NCBI RefSeq assembly: GCF_001442805.1
Contig: NZ_CP011131.1
Location: 3,286,001 to 3,350,000, forward strand
DNA: 64,000 nt
Direction: 5' to 3'
Source of the DNA: Lysobacter gummosus
GTDB taxonomy: Bacteria; Pseudomonadota; Gammaproteobacteria; Xanthomonadales; Xanthomonadaceae
Shown piece after piece: positions 44,956 to 53,920 of the stretch. How positions within the stretch are numbered: position 1 is the first letter of the stretch; each line of letters opens with the position of its first letter. Below the pieces are notes generated by a model. That model did not search any database. It was not told the origin of the DNA and worked only from the letters and a program-made list of their open reading frames with translations. Position numbers and translations under genes: made by a program.

Positions 44956-45759
44956 TCAGCGCACGCCGTACAGCAGCAACAGCCCCAGCAAGCCGGCCAT
45001 CACCACCGCCGCCAGCAACAGCCACGGCATGCGCCGCACCGACGACGGCAAGGCCGACGGCGGCGACGGCCGGGGTTCGTTCGCGGCCGCTTCCTGCGCC
45101 AGTTGCGCCTGCAAGGCCTCGGCCGCGCTGAACTGGCGGCTCGGCGCTTCGATCACGAAGCGGTGCTGGCCGTCGAGCAACAACTGGTCGCCGGGCTTGA
45201 GCAAGGCATGCCGCACCGGCTGGCCGTTGACCACGCTGCCGTCCACCGACCCCACATCGCGCAGGACCACGCCGTCGGCGTGCGCCTCCAGGCGCGCGTG
45301 ACGATCGGCGAAGGCCGGCTCGTTGATGCGGATGTCGCAATCGCCGGCGCGGCCGATCACCTTGGGCTGATCCAGGGTGTAGCAGCGGCCGTGATGGATG
45401 CCGCCGACGCCGCGCACGACCATGCGCGAATCGGCCGGAATCTCCACGCCGAACGGCGGCGCGGCTTCGGGCTTGTCGGCCACCAGCAGCAATTCCACGC
45501 CGTCGAGGAAAATCGCGTCGCCCGCGCGCAGCATCGCCATGCGTTTGACCGGACGGCCGTTGACGTGCAGACCGCGCAGGCCTTCGCGCACCTGCAGCCA
45601 GACGCCGCGGCGGTCCACGGTCAGTTGCGCGATCGCCGCGCCCGCGTCCTCGACCAGGACGGTGCGGCCGGCCGCGTCGCGGCCGATGGCATGTACGCCC
45701 GGCTTCAGTGCCAGGTCGCCATGTTCGCGGTTGGGGTATCGAAGTTTGAGGGCGCTCAC
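44956..45759 (-). CDS. Tandem FHA domain membrane protein
   Basis: A 267-residue protein with two FHA-like domains: first about 22-85 (AIGRDAAGRTVLVEDAG, LRGLHVNGRPV), second about 132-203 (KVIGRAGDCDIRINEPAFAD, SVDGSVVNGQPVRHALLKPG). The C-terminus has a single membrane helix (about 245-264) and a short tail. The second domain has the Gly-Arg and Asn-Gly motifs needed to bind phosphothreonine; the first lacks the usual Ser-x-x-His. No kinase gene is nearby. Partner unknown. Confidence 0.85.
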   Translation of the reverse strand: MSALKLRYPNREHGDLALKPGVHAIGRDAAGRTVLVEDAGAAIAQLTVDRRGVWLQVREGLRGLHVNGRPVKRMAMLRAGDAIFLDGVELLLVADKPEAAPPFGVEIPADSRMVVRGVGGIHHGRCYTLDQPKVIGRAGDCDIRINEPAFADRHARLEAHADGVVLRDVGSVDGSVVNGQPVRHALLKPGDQLLLDGQHRFVIEAPSRQFSAAEALQAQLAQEAAANEPRPSPPSALPSSVRRMPWLLLAAVVMAGLLGLLLLYGVR

Positions 45760-45852
45760 TCGACAGGAATCTAGCAGGTTGTGTAAACGGGCACACCCAG
45801 GATGCTGGCTTCGGCGGATGAATGAACTCTATGGCACATGGCGGACTGAGGG

Positions 45853-45931
45853 GCCAGGAACGAGTCCAGAGGAGTGAGTACAGTGCTTTGACTCACTCCT
45901 CACTCCTGCGAACTCGTTCCTGGCTCCTCGC
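45853..45931. repeat. Imperfect inverted repeat/hairpin
   Basis: GGCCAGGAACGAGT...GGAGTGAGT is mirrored by ACTCACTCC...ACTCGTTCCTGGCTCC across about 80 bases. It lies in the 220-base gap between the FHA gene (minus) and the PHA-region gene (plus). It could form a long hairpin in RNA. I do not see the same sequence elsewhere in the window. Confidence 0.7.
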
Positions 45932-45982
45932 TCCCGGCCGCAGGCCTTGGCACAATAGCCGGCTCCAGGGAGAACCCAGACC

Positions 45983-46258
45983 ATGTCCAGTATCGATATC
46001 CGCCACCCGCACACGCTGGCTCCGGCCAAGGCCCGCAAGGCCGTCGAGGAAGTCGCGCAAAAGCTCGCCGAGCGTTTCGACGTCGAGTACGGCTGGGAAG
46101 ACGACATCCTGAATTTTTCCCGCAGCGGCGTGGACGGCAAGATCGCGCTCAAGCCCAATCAACTGCACGTGACCGCGCAGCTCGGGTTCCTGCTGGGCGC
46201 GCTGAAGGGGCCGATCGAATCGGAAATCCGCCGGGTCCTGGAAGAACGCTTCAAGTAA
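45983..46258 (+). CDS. PHA_gran_rgn family protein
   Basis: A 91-residue protein of the polyhydroxyalkanoic acid system family (PF09650): IDIRHPHTLAPAKARKAVEE and ALKPNQLHVTAQLGFLLGAL. In other bacteria it lies near PHA granule genes. Its job is not known. Start chosen at the ATG after CAGGGAGAA. Two phasin genes lie downstream in the window. Confidence 0.88.
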   Translation: MSSIDIRHPHTLAPAKARKAVEEVAQKLAERFDVEYGWEDDILNFSRSGVDGKIALKPNQLHVTAQLGFLLGALKGPIESEIRRVLEERFK

Positions 46259-46267
46259 GCTCCGCGC

Positions 46268-46990
46268 TCAGGCCAGTCCCGGAAACGGGTCGGCGTCCTC
46301 GTCGAACAAGCGCTGCGCCACCTCGCGCTCGTCCTGCTCGATCTCGGCGATGAACTCGCGCACATCGCCCAGTTGCGCGAACGCGGCGAAACCGCGTTCC
46401 AGGAATCCCTGCAGCTCCGACAGCCCCGCCGCCTTGGCCGGGCCGCGCGAGAGCTTGAGCAGGGTCATCACCCCCGGCATCCGCAGCGCCTTGCCCAGGC
46501 CCAGGCCGACCCGCGAGATCAGCTGGATCTGATGCTCGCGCAGGCGCGGCAGCCCGCAGGCGCGGTAGGCCTGGGCGTACAGCGCCCCATCGAGCTTGCG
46601 CCGGCGCGGGGCGATCTCGTGCAGCCATTGGCTCATGCGCAGATCGAAGGCCTGGGTCAGCACGCCCAGCTCGATCGCGTCGGCGACCGTGGACAGCAAG
46701 GCGCCCGGCAGCAGCTTCTGCATCATCGGCAGGACCTTGGCGATGTCGGCGTCGCGGCGGCTGAAGTCGCGGTCGTTGTAGACGTCGCTGAGAAAGAACT
46801 GCGCCGCCGGACGCCGGCGCGGATCGCGCAGGAAGCGGTCGAAACTGGCCTCCAGCCGCCGCGCCTGCCATTGGCGCAGCTCCGGAAGCCAGCGCAACTG
46901 GTTGCGCGGTTCGCGCCGCGGATCGTGCAGGGCCTGGTGGCGGGCCAGCAGGCAGCCCAGTCGTCGGCTGAGGTCGGTCGTCCTGGACAT
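46268..46990 (-). CDS. FFLEELY-type conserved protein
   Basis: A 240-residue protein with RRPAAQFFLSDVYNDRDFSR, a variant of the FFLEELY motif that names a small family. It has several helices and no membrane segment. Start at MSRTTDLS is chosen; an upstream ATG at 47047 has a better ribosome binding site (GAGG) and would add 19 Pro/Arg-rich residues. Function unknown. Convergent with the PHA_gran_rgn gene, with nine bases between stops. Confidence 0.75.
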   Translation of the reverse strand: MSRTTDLSRRLGCLLARHQALHDPRREPRNQLRWLPELRQWQARRLEASFDRFLRDPRRRPAAQFFLSDVYNDRDFSRRDADIAKVLPMMQKLLPGALLSTVADAIELGVLTQAFDLRMSQWLHEIAPRRRKLDGALYAQAYRACGLPRLREHQIQLISRVGLGLGKALRMPGVMTLLKLSRGPAKAAGLSELQGFLERGFAAFAQLGDVREFIAEIEQDEREVAQRLFDEDADPFPGLA

Positions 46991-47058
46991 CGGGAGGGAT
47001 GATCGCGGCGGCGGCGGCCGGCTGCAAGGCGTGCGGGCCTCAGGCATCGTCGCCTCGG

Positions 47059-47098
47059 AGCGGAAAGCACCGGGCCTGAAGCCCCGCCACAAAAGCTG
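47059..47098. repeat. Half-unit of the GGCTTCAGCCCC dispersed repeat
   Basis: GGCCTGAAGCCCCGCCACAA preceded by CGGAGCGGAAAGCACCG, a degenerate unit of the same family as at 550 and 60567. It overlaps the possible upstream region of the FFLEELY-type gene. Confidence 0.6.
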
Positions 47099-47245
47099 AG
47101 CGCCCTGTCGAGCGGGAGGGCCTTGAGCCTCCTGGCTTTCGCCTGCCTGTCGCCGCCGCCTGCGACCTTGGTACAGGTCTGCTGGACGCCTCGCCCGGCT
47201 GGGCTACACTCGGCCGAATTCCGCCAAGGCCGTGCCGCCGATCAC

Positions 47246-48592
47246 ATGCTGTCACTTCACTCCGCCCGGAATCGGGCGAGCCGCAAACAGTCGGCCAACG
47301 GCACCCGCCCCTCCGCATCCAAGCCTGCGACGAAATCCGCGTCCGACGGCGCCAAGCCGAAGATCGGCCTGGCCATCGCCGGCGGCGGCCCGATCGGCGG
47401 CATGTACGAGCTGGGCGCTCTGCGCGCGCTCGACGAGGCGATCGAAGGCCTCGACCTGACCCGGCTGGACTGCTACGTCGGCGTCAGCAGCGGCGCCTTC
47501 CTCGCCGCCGGTCTGGCCAATCGCATGGACACCGCCGAGATGTGCCGGATCTTCGTCACCGGCGACAGCGCCGACGTCGAATTCCGCCCCGAGACCTTCA
47601 TGCGCCCGGCGTTCCTGGAATACGTCAAGCGCGCGGCGAGCTTTCCGCGCCTGGCCGCCGAATGGTGGCGCGAGCTGTTGTTCTCGCCGCTGGAAGCGCG
47701 CTGGTCGGACCTGATCACCCGTTTCGGCGGCCTGATCCCCAACGGCCTGTTCGACAACGCCCAGGTCGAGCTGTTCCTGCGCGAAGTGTTCACCCGGCGC
47801 GGCCGCAGCAACGATTTCCGCGAACTCGACGCAGAGCTGTACGTGGTCGCTGTCGATATCGACAGCGGCGACGCGGTGCGTTTCGGCGGCGACAACTGGA
47901 AGGACGTGCCGATCTCGCAGGCGGTCCAGGCCAGCGCCGCGCTGCCGGGCCTGTACCCGCCGGTGCAGATCCGCGGCCGTCACTTCGTCGATGGCGCGCT
48001 GCGCCGGACCATGCACGCCTCGGTCGTGCTCGAACGCGGCGTGGACCTGCTGATCGGCATCAATCCGCTGGTGCCGTTCAACCACAACCACGGCGTGCCG
48101 GTGGCCGAGGACAACAGCCTGGCCGCGGGCGGCCTGCCGGCGGTGCTGTCGCAGACCTTCCGCACCCTGCTGCAATCGCGCATGCAGGTCGGGCTGGCGC
48201 GCTACGCCCAGCAATACCCCGATATCGACCAACTGGTGTTCGAGCCCAACGCCGAAGACCGCGAGTTGTTCTTCACCAACGCCTTCAGCTTCTCGGCGCG
48301 CAAGCGCATCTGCGAGATCGCCTACCGCAACACCCTGGCCGACCTGCGCCTGCGCCGGGACACGCTGGCGCCGATGCTGGCCGCGCACGGCCTGCGCCTG
48401 CGCGAGGACGTGCTGGCCGATACCGAGCGCTCCATCCTCGACGGCATCGGCAAGCCGCAGCGCGATACCGAGACCACGGCGCGGCTGCGGCGGGCGCTGG
48501 ATGATGTGGATCATCTGGTGGCCAAGGCGCCGAAGGCGTCGCCGTCGCGGGCCGGGAAGCGGGCGGTTCGCAAGCGGCAACAAGTGGGGTGA
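47246..48592 (+). CDS. Patatin-like phospholipase
   Basis: A 448-residue cytoplasmic patatin domain protein. The oxyanion loop is AGGGPIGGMYELGA, the nucleophile is GVSSGAFLAAG (Ser in GxSxG), and the catalytic Asp is in FVDGALRR. It hydrolyses phospholipid or neutral lipid. The first 40 residues are Ser/Lys-rich. Start chosen at MLSLHSARN; longer in-frame extension upstream is not supported by a ribosome binding site. It lies between the PHA_gran_rgn and phasin genes, which suggests a lipid-droplet or granule role by inference. Confidence 0.88.
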   Translation: MLSLHSARNRASRKQSANGTRPSASKPATKSASDGAKPKIGLAIAGGGPIGGMYELGALRALDEAIEGLDLTRLDCYVGVSSGAFLAAGLANRMDTAEMCRIFVTGDSADVEFRPETFMRPAFLEYVKRAASFPRLAAEWWRELLFSPLEARWSDLITRFGGLIPNGLFDNAQVELFLREVFTRRGRSNDFRELDAELYVVAVDIDSGDAVRFGGDNWKDVPISQAVQASAALPGLYPPVQIRGRHFVDGALRRTMHASVVLERGVDLLIGINPLVPFNHNHGVPVAEDNSLAAGGLPAVLSQTFRTLLQSRMQVGLARYAQQYPDIDQLVFEPNAEDRELFFTNAFSFSARKRICEIAYRNTLADLRLRRDTLAPMLAAHGLRLREDVLADTERSILDGIGKPQRDTETTARLRRALDDVDHLVAKAPKASPSRAGKRAVRKRQQVG

Positions 48593-48668
48593 GGGTGGTT
48601 GGCGTCGGCCAGACTGACTACTTGGGCGACACCGAACATCCGGAGACTTCAGCGCCATATCTCCAGTC

Positions 48669-49103
48669 CGTCATTCCCGCGAACGCAGGCTCCGCTTTAC
48701 TTCGGCGAAGCCGGACATCCAGGGCCTTTCGTGCGAGAACGTCTGAAGCCACTCAACTCCCACTTTCACGGACTCTGCCCTGTCTCGGCGAAGCCGACCT
48801 CGCAGAGACTTCAGCGCCATCTCTCCGGTCCGTCATTCCCGCGAACGCGGGCTCCGCTTTACTTCGGCGAAGCCGAACATCCAGGGCCGTTCGTGCGAGA
48901 ACGCCTGAAGTCGCCCGACTCCCGCTTTCACAGACGCGGTTCTACTTCGGCGAAGCCGAACCCCCAGAAGCTTCAACGCCATCTCCCCAGGCCGTCATTC
49001 CCGCGAACGCGGGAATCCAGTGACTTCAAACGTTCTCGCACGAAAAGCCCTGGATGTTCGGCTTCGCCGAAGTAAAGCGGAGCCCGCGTCCGCGGGAATG
49101 ACG
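48669..49103. repeat. Array of CGTCATTCCCGCG dispersed repeats
   Basis: Three forward units begin at 48669, 48831 and 48993, the first two with a period of about 162 bases, plus an inverted unit ending at about 49103 (TCCGCGGGAATGACGG). Each forward unit has CGTCATTCCCGCGAACGC, most with GCTTTACTTCGGCGAAGCC and TTCGTGCGAGAACG. Open frames through it on both strands are a by-product of the repeat. Confidence 0.85.
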
Positions 49104-49112
49104 GGCAAGGGT

Positions 49113-49308
49113 GACTTTCGTCGCTTCTGAAATGGGGTACTGACGCCGCGAATTGCTGATTCAACGCGGTCGCTTCGAGCGACTTTCATCGCAGCTGGAT
49201 TGGACCCCTTGCGCCGCGATCTGCTGATTCAACGCCGTCGCTTCTAGTGACTTTCGTCGCGGCTGGATTGGGGTCCTGACGCCGCGATTTGCTGATTCAA
49301 CGCCGGAC
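49113..49308. repeat. Tandem 68-base repeat upstream of phasin gene
   Basis: Three copies begin GACTTTC at 49113, 49181 and 49249 with a 68-base period. Each ends with GCTGATTCAACGC. The middle part varies slightly (e.g. CTGGATTGG). They lie about 100 bases upstream of the phasin start. Confidence 0.85.
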
Positions 49309-49412
49309 AAACGGTTTGCGCGCTTGGATGTTTGGGCGTACTCCAAGTGTTGGTGTGAATACTCTAGACAGCAAGCCCATCTTGGGGGCACAGCACTAAC
49401 CCCAATCACAGG

Positions 49413-50024
49413 ATGTCCATGGCCGCCAAGTTCAAGAAGACCGCGAAGAAGTCCGCCGGCAAGACCCAAAACGCCGGCAAGGGCAGCGCGCAGGAGCAGG
49501 CCGAGCGCCTGTCCAAGACGTTGAGCGAATCCGCGCAGCAGATCTGGCTGGCCGGCGTCGGCGCGTTCGGTCGCGCTCAGGCCGAGGGCACCAAGCTGTT
49601 CGAAGGTCTGGTCAAGGAAGGTCTGAACCTGGAACAGACCGCGCGCAAGTTCACCGGCGGTCAGGCCAGCGTGTTGCGCGATGCGGTCGAGTCCAAGGTC
49701 GGCCAGGCGCGCGAGCGCGCGACCGATACCTGGGATCGCCTCGAAAAGGTGTTCGAAGAACGCGTGCAGCGCGCGCTGGTCAAGCTCGGCGTGCCGGGCC
49801 GCGACGATCTGGCCGGCCTGAGCGAGCGCGTCGATGCCCTGACCGCCGAGCTGCGCCGCCAAGGTGGCGCGCCGGCCGCGCGCAAGGCTTCCGCCAAGGC
49901 CGCCAAGCCTGCCGCCGCGGCGCGCAAGCCGAAGGCCGCCAAGGCCGCGGCGAAGAAGCCGGCCAAGGCCGCCAAGGCACCGCGCAAGTCGATCGCCCGT
50001 CCCAAGCCGCCGGTCGCGCCGTAA
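49413..50024 (+). CDS. Phasin family protein with histone-like tail (PhaF type)
   Basis: A 203-residue protein. Residues about 28-125 form the phasin helix region: SAQQIWLAGVGAFGRAQAEG and FEGLVKEGLNLEQ. The last 50 residues are Ala/Lys/Pro repeats (AKAAKPAAAARKPKAAKAAA, then KKPAKAAKAPRKS), like the DNA-binding tail of PhaF. Such proteins coat PHA granules and link them to the nucleoid. Start at 49413 or 49419 (MAAK); AGGA precedes. A terminator hairpin follows at 50110. Confidence 0.88.
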   Translation: MSMAAKFKKTAKKSAGKTQNAGKGSAQEQAERLSKTLSESAQQIWLAGVGAFGRAQAEGTKLFEGLVKEGLNLEQTARKFTGGQASVLRDAVESKVGQARERATDTWDRLEKVFEERVQRALVKLGVPGRDDLAGLSERVDALTAELRRQGGAPAARKASAKAAKPAAAARKPKAAKAAAKKPAKAAKAPRKSIARPKPPVAP

Positions 50025-50109
50025 GCGGCCGCTCGCCGATACAAGATTCGTAGTACCTGTCGTACACACCCGGTTCGATCGCGCGGCCATCCATCGCCGC
50101 GCACTGTTT

Positions 50110-50178
50110 AAGCCCGCCAGTCCGCGCTTCCGTATGCTCCCCTCCCCTTACGGTTTCGGACTGGCGGGCTTTCTTATT
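50110..50178. terminator. Terminator after phasin gene
   Basis: AAGCCCGCCAGTCCG (50110-50124) pairs with CGGACTGGCGGGCTT (50157-50171), 32-base loop, then TCTTATTT. A perfect 15-base stem. Confidence 0.85.
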
Positions 50179-50461
50179 TCCCGGCCTCAGGGCGCCATGC
50201 CCTGCACGGTTCTTGCGCCGTCGCGCACGCTTAGACCACTGCGCATCTAGCGCACTTTGTGGCTTACAGACACTCCAAATACGTTCCTCCGGCACTGTTC
50301 GTGCCAGCATGCAGTTGCCGTTCACAGCCCCGTCCGTGGGACGTTGGAAGAGCAACGGCTGATGAAAGACACAACGATTCCGAGAAATTGGTCTCATTTT
50401 TCGTGAATTTCATGTATCTGAAGCCGTATATCCTCAGCGTCTTTTATGGGCCTAGCGCTGC
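50179..50461. other. Intergenic region before the Mrr-like gene
   Basis: About 280 bases between the terminator and the Mrr-like gene. I see an AT-richer stretch near 50370-50415 that may be the promoter, but no operator or RNA gene. Confidence 0.5.
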
Positions 50462-51556
50462 ATGTCGAGTTTCTCCTTGTGGGCTGCCGCCGCCGTCACC
50501 CTGACGATCGGTCTGGCGTCCACCGCCTACCTTTGGTCCTATCGCCGCCATCGCACTGAGGTCTCCACCGGTATCGCCGGTCTGGCCAAGATGCGCTGGC
50601 GCGAATTCGCGCGCCTGATCGTCGAGGCTCTGCGCGAGCGCGGGTTCGAGGCGGAGTCGGTGGAGGAATCCCTCGCCCGCGGCACTCAGGCCGAGCTGCG
50701 CCTGCTGCGCGCCGGCAAGCCGTGGCTGCTGTCGTGCAAGCTCGGCGACGCCGATTACAAGGTCTCGGCCGCGACCGTAGCCGAGTTGGCGGATGCGGTG
50801 CGCTTCAACGGCGCCGCCGGCGGTCTGCTGGTCACCACGGGGCGCTTCGACGGCCATTCCGAGCGCGTCTCCGACGGGCTGGATCTGTACAGCGGCGAGA
50901 CGCTGTGGGAGCTGGTCGAGCCGTTGCTGCCGGCCTCTACTCGCCACGAGGTCATCGCCGCGGCGCAGAAGCGCAGTATCCAGACGATCGTCGCGGCCTG
51001 GGCCGGGGCGATCGTGTTGGGGTTGATCGTGGGTTTCGTGGTGCCGCATTTGCTTCCAAGCGCTCCGCCTGCGGCTGCTCCGGCGACCGAGACGGCCGCT
51101 GCCGCGGCGCCTGCGGCGCAGGGCGGCGGGGATGTCGCGCCGGTGCCGGCGGATGCGCCGCCCGCGGCTGCGATGCCGCCTGTGGACGCGACGCCTGCGC
51201 CTGCTGCTGATGATGCGGCCGCTCCCGCCGACGATCAGGCTGCCGATGTTCAACCGGCGGTACCGGCTCGCCCTCTGGCGGCTGCGCCGGCGGCTTCGGG
51301 CACTACGGCTAATCCTGCGGCCGATCGCGCTTATGTGATTCGCGCTATCGCGGGGTTGAACGGGGTCGAGCGGGCGTTGTGGTCTACGCCTTCCAATTTG
51401 CTGATCTATCGTCTTACCGAAGCGGGCAAGCAGGATATCGACAGCATCTGCGAGGTGTTGGATCGGTATCCGGAGTTGCGGTCTTCTCGGGTGCAGTTGC
51501 AGCCGCCGCCTGGCAGTACTACTCGGGTGCGGTTCTTTCAGTGTCGCGCTTATTGA
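50462..51556 (+). CDS. Membrane-anchored Mrr-like nuclease-fold protein
   Basis: A 364-residue protein. First membrane segment about 5-27, then an Mrr/restriction-endonuclease-like domain (about 40-165): MRWREFARLIVEALRERGFE, AGKPWLLSCKLGDADYKVSA, AAGGLLVTTGRFDGHS. A second helix (about 184-204) precedes an Ala/Pro/Asp linker of 85 residues and a C-terminal domain (about 285-364). The QxK of Mrr nucleases reads SCK and the catalytic Asp is AEL, so the active site looks altered. It stands alone; no methylase is nearby. Whether it cuts DNA is doubtful. Confidence 0.75.
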   Translation: MSSFSLWAAAAVTLTIGLASTAYLWSYRRHRTEVSTGIAGLAKMRWREFARLIVEALRERGFEAESVEESLARGTQAELRLLRAGKPWLLSCKLGDADYKVSAATVAELADAVRFNGAAGGLLVTTGRFDGHSERVSDGLDLYSGETLWELVEPLLPASTRHEVIAAAQKRSIQTIVAAWAGAIVLGLIVGFVVPHLLPSAPPAAAPATETAAAAAPAAQGGGDVAPVPADAPPAAAMPPVDATPAPAADDAAAPADDQAADVQPAVPARPLAAAPAASGTTANPAADRAYVIRAIAGLNGVERALWSTPSNLLIYRLTEAGKQDIDSICEVLDRYPELRSSRVQLQPPPGSTTRVRFFQCRAY

Positions 51557-51705
51557 TCGCGGGGACGCGCTAGGCGCTTCACGCAAGATCGAACGCTATA
51601 AGCAGATCGAACGCTAGCTAAAAAAGAACCGGATTGCCCGGCTCTTAGGGTGTCCTTCGGTCTCGCGAGTTAATAGCTACGCCGGGCCAAAGCTTTGCTA
51701 CAGCT

Positions 51706-51737
51706 AAAAAAAGAGCCGGGATTACCGGCTCTTTTTT
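51706..51737. terminator. Bidirectional terminator
   Basis: A7 GAGCCGG (51706-51719), loop GATTA, CCGGCTC T6 (51725-51737). It lies between converging genes and works in both directions. A weaker copy of the stem is at 51620-51646. Confidence 0.9.
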
Positions 51738-51757
51738 GTTTGTCCGCCGACGGCGGT

Positions 51758-53746
51758 TTACCAGTGCACGCCGCGCATCAGTGAGGCGAAGGCGATTTGT
51801 TCGTTGCTGGCGTGTTCGTCCTTGAGGCCCTTTCTGTCGCCCTTGGCGGCGGCGGAATCGGGGAACAGTTCGAAGGCGGTGCTCATGACCACTTCGTAGG
51901 CCTTCGGCGCCAGGGCGTTGACCACCGAGGCGAAGATGCCCAGGCGGGTGGCGATGCGGCTCGGGCGTTCGATGATGCCCTTGACCACCAGGTCGGCGGC
52001 TTCGTCGGGGGTCAGGGTCGGCACGCTGTCGTACATCTTGGTCGGCGCGATCATCGGGGTCTTCACCAGCGGCATGTTGATGGTGGTGAAGCTGATGCCC
52101 TTGCCCGACAACTCGCCCTGGGCGCAGCGGCTCCATGCGTCCAGCGCCGCCTTCGAGGCGACGTAGGCCGAGAACCGCGGCGAATTGGCCAGCACGCCGA
52201 TCGAGGAGATGTTGATGATGTGGCCCTTGCGGCGCTCGGTCATCTTCGGCATGAAGCCCATGATCAGGCGCAGGCTGCCGAAATAATTGAGCTGCATGGT
52301 GCGTTCGAAATCGTGGAAGCGATCGTAGCTGAGCTCGATCGAACGCCGGATCGAACGGCCGGCGTTGTTGACCAGGATATCGACGTGGCCGTGATCGGCC
52401 AGCACCTGCTTGACCAGGCGGTCGCAATCGGCCATGTCGGCCAAGTCGGCGGTGTAGGCGAATACCTTGCCGCCCAACGCCTTCATCTCGTCGCGGGCCT
52501 TGAACAATTCGGCCTCGCCGCGCGCGACGATCACCGTCACCGCGCCGGCCGCGGCGACCTTCTCCGCGGTCGCAAGGCCGATGCCCGAGGAACCGCCGGT
52601 GATCACCACGACCTTGTTGCGGACCTTCCCCTTGAGGGTGCGATCGACGAACAGGTCCGGGTCCAGATGCCGTTCCCAGTAGTCCCACAGCCGCCAGGCG
52701 TAGCTGTCCAGGTTCGGGACCTTGATCCCGCTGCCGCGCAGCGCGCGCTCGGTCTCGCGATTGTCGAACCGGGTCGGATAGGTGATGAACTTCATCACTT
52801 CCTTCGGGATCTTGAAGTCGCGCAGCAGCATGCCGATGAAACGCTTGACCGGCGGCAGGTTGGTCACCGCGCCGCGGATGCCGGCCGGCACGAAGGCGAA
52901 CATGCGCGCGTCGATGCGCATGGTCATCTCCGGCGTATGGCCGGCGCGGGCGAAGGTGTTGAGCACCTCGCCGACGCGCTGCGGCTCCGGATCGGTCAAA
53001 TGGAAGCAGTGGCCGTCGAGCTTGGGCTTGTGCGCGATGTGGTCCATCGCATCGACCACGTAGTCCACCGGGATGATGTTGATGCGGCCGCCTTCCAGGC
53101 CCAGCATCGGCATCCACGGCGGCAGCATCTCGCGCAGCTTCTTGAGGAAGGTGAAGAAGTAGTACGGGCCGTCGATCTTGTCCATCTCGCCGGTCTGCGA
53201 ATGGCCGACCACCATGCCCGGGCGATAGATGCGCCACTTGACCCGCTTTTCGTTGCGGACCAGGCCTTCGGAATCGTGTTTGGTGCGCAGGTACGGATCG
53301 TCCAGGCCTTCGGCCTCGTCGAACATGTCCTCGCGGAACACGCCCGAATACAGGCCGGCGGCGGCGATCGAACTGGTGTGGTGGAAGCAGCCGGCGGCGA
53401 TGGCCGCGGCCAGGTCCAGCGCGTGCTGGGTGCCGTCGATGTTGGCCACGCGCTGGGCCTGCGCGCTGGCGGTAAGGTCGTAGATCGCGGCCAGATGGAA
53501 GAAATGCTTGATCTTGCCGTTCAACGCGCGCAGTTGCGCGGCGGTGAGGCCGCACTTGGGCTGGGTCATGTCGCCCGCGACCGGGATCACACGTTTGAGA
53601 TCCCAGCCCATCTTCTTGGCGGTGGCATCGAATTTCTTTTGCGAATCCTTGCGCACCAGCACGTGGATCGTGCCCTTGCGTTTGAGCAAGTTGCTGACGA
53701 GAAAGCGACCGATGAAACCCGTCGCGCCGGTGACGAAATAGCTCAT
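51758..53746 (-). CDS. Two-domain fatty acyl-CoA reductase (FAR type)
   Basis: A 662-residue protein. N-terminal reductase domain (about 1-360): MSYFVTGATGFIGRFLVSNL binds NADPH, with the Tyr-x3-Lys in DDPYLRTKHDSEG. C-terminal SDR domain (about 375-620): VVITGGSSGIGLATAEKVAA, NNAGRSIRRS, NISSIGVLANSPRFSAYVAS then K. This order and length match the Marinobacter FAR (Maqu_2220 type, about 661 residues), which turns fatty acyl-CoA into fatty alcohol for wax esters. AGGAGAGG precedes the ATG. It is divergent from an acyl-CoA-binding protein gene. Confidence 0.9.
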   Translation of the reverse strand: MSYFVTGATGFIGRFLVSNLLKRKGTIHVLVRKDSQKKFDATAKKMGWDLKRVIPVAGDMTQPKCGLTAAQLRALNGKIKHFFHLAAIYDLTASAQAQRVANIDGTQHALDLAAAIAAGCFHHTSSIAAAGLYSGVFREDMFDEAEGLDDPYLRTKHDSEGLVRNEKRVKWRIYRPGMVVGHSQTGEMDKIDGPYYFFTFLKKLREMLPPWMPMLGLEGGRINIIPVDYVVDAMDHIAHKPKLDGHCFHLTDPEPQRVGEVLNTFARAGHTPEMTMRIDARMFAFVPAGIRGAVTNLPPVKRFIGMLLRDFKIPKEVMKFITYPTRFDNRETERALRGSGIKVPNLDSYAWRLWDYWERHLDPDLFVDRTLKGKVRNKVVVITGGSSGIGLATAEKVAAAGAVTVIVARGEAELFKARDEMKALGGKVFAYTADLADMADCDRLVKQVLADHGHVDILVNNAGRSIRRSIELSYDRFHDFERTMQLNYFGSLRLIMGFMPKMTERRKGHIINISSIGVLANSPRFSAYVASKAALDAWSRCAQGELSGKGISFTTINMPLVKTPMIAPTKMYDSVPTLTPDEAADLVVKGIIERPSRIATRLGIFASVVNALAPKAYEVVMSTAFELFPDSAAAKGDRKGLKDEHASNEQIAFASLMRGVHW

Positions 53747-53920
53747 ACCCCTCTCCTGGATGGCCCCGATCGGCCGCCGCTGCGGCGGCATGACGCTACG
53801 GTGCCAGAGCCTGAGCGCAGTAACAATTCTTTTCCGTATTGACCGCGCCGCTCCGTATTGACCGCCTGGGGAGCGCGTGCTGTTATGCCGCTTCACCCTG
53901 GTGCCCAGGAGAGGCCGCCC

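Noticed and set aside
48669..49103. Repeat array considered as a CRISPR array
   Set aside because: Units are long, palindromic and partly inverted, spacers are not of constant size or unique, and there are no cas genes.
51797..53842. A 681-residue open frame on the plus strand opposite the acyl-CoA reductase gene
   Set aside because: It is antisense to a gene with clear Rossmann motifs and lacks any domain; it is a GC-driven shadow.
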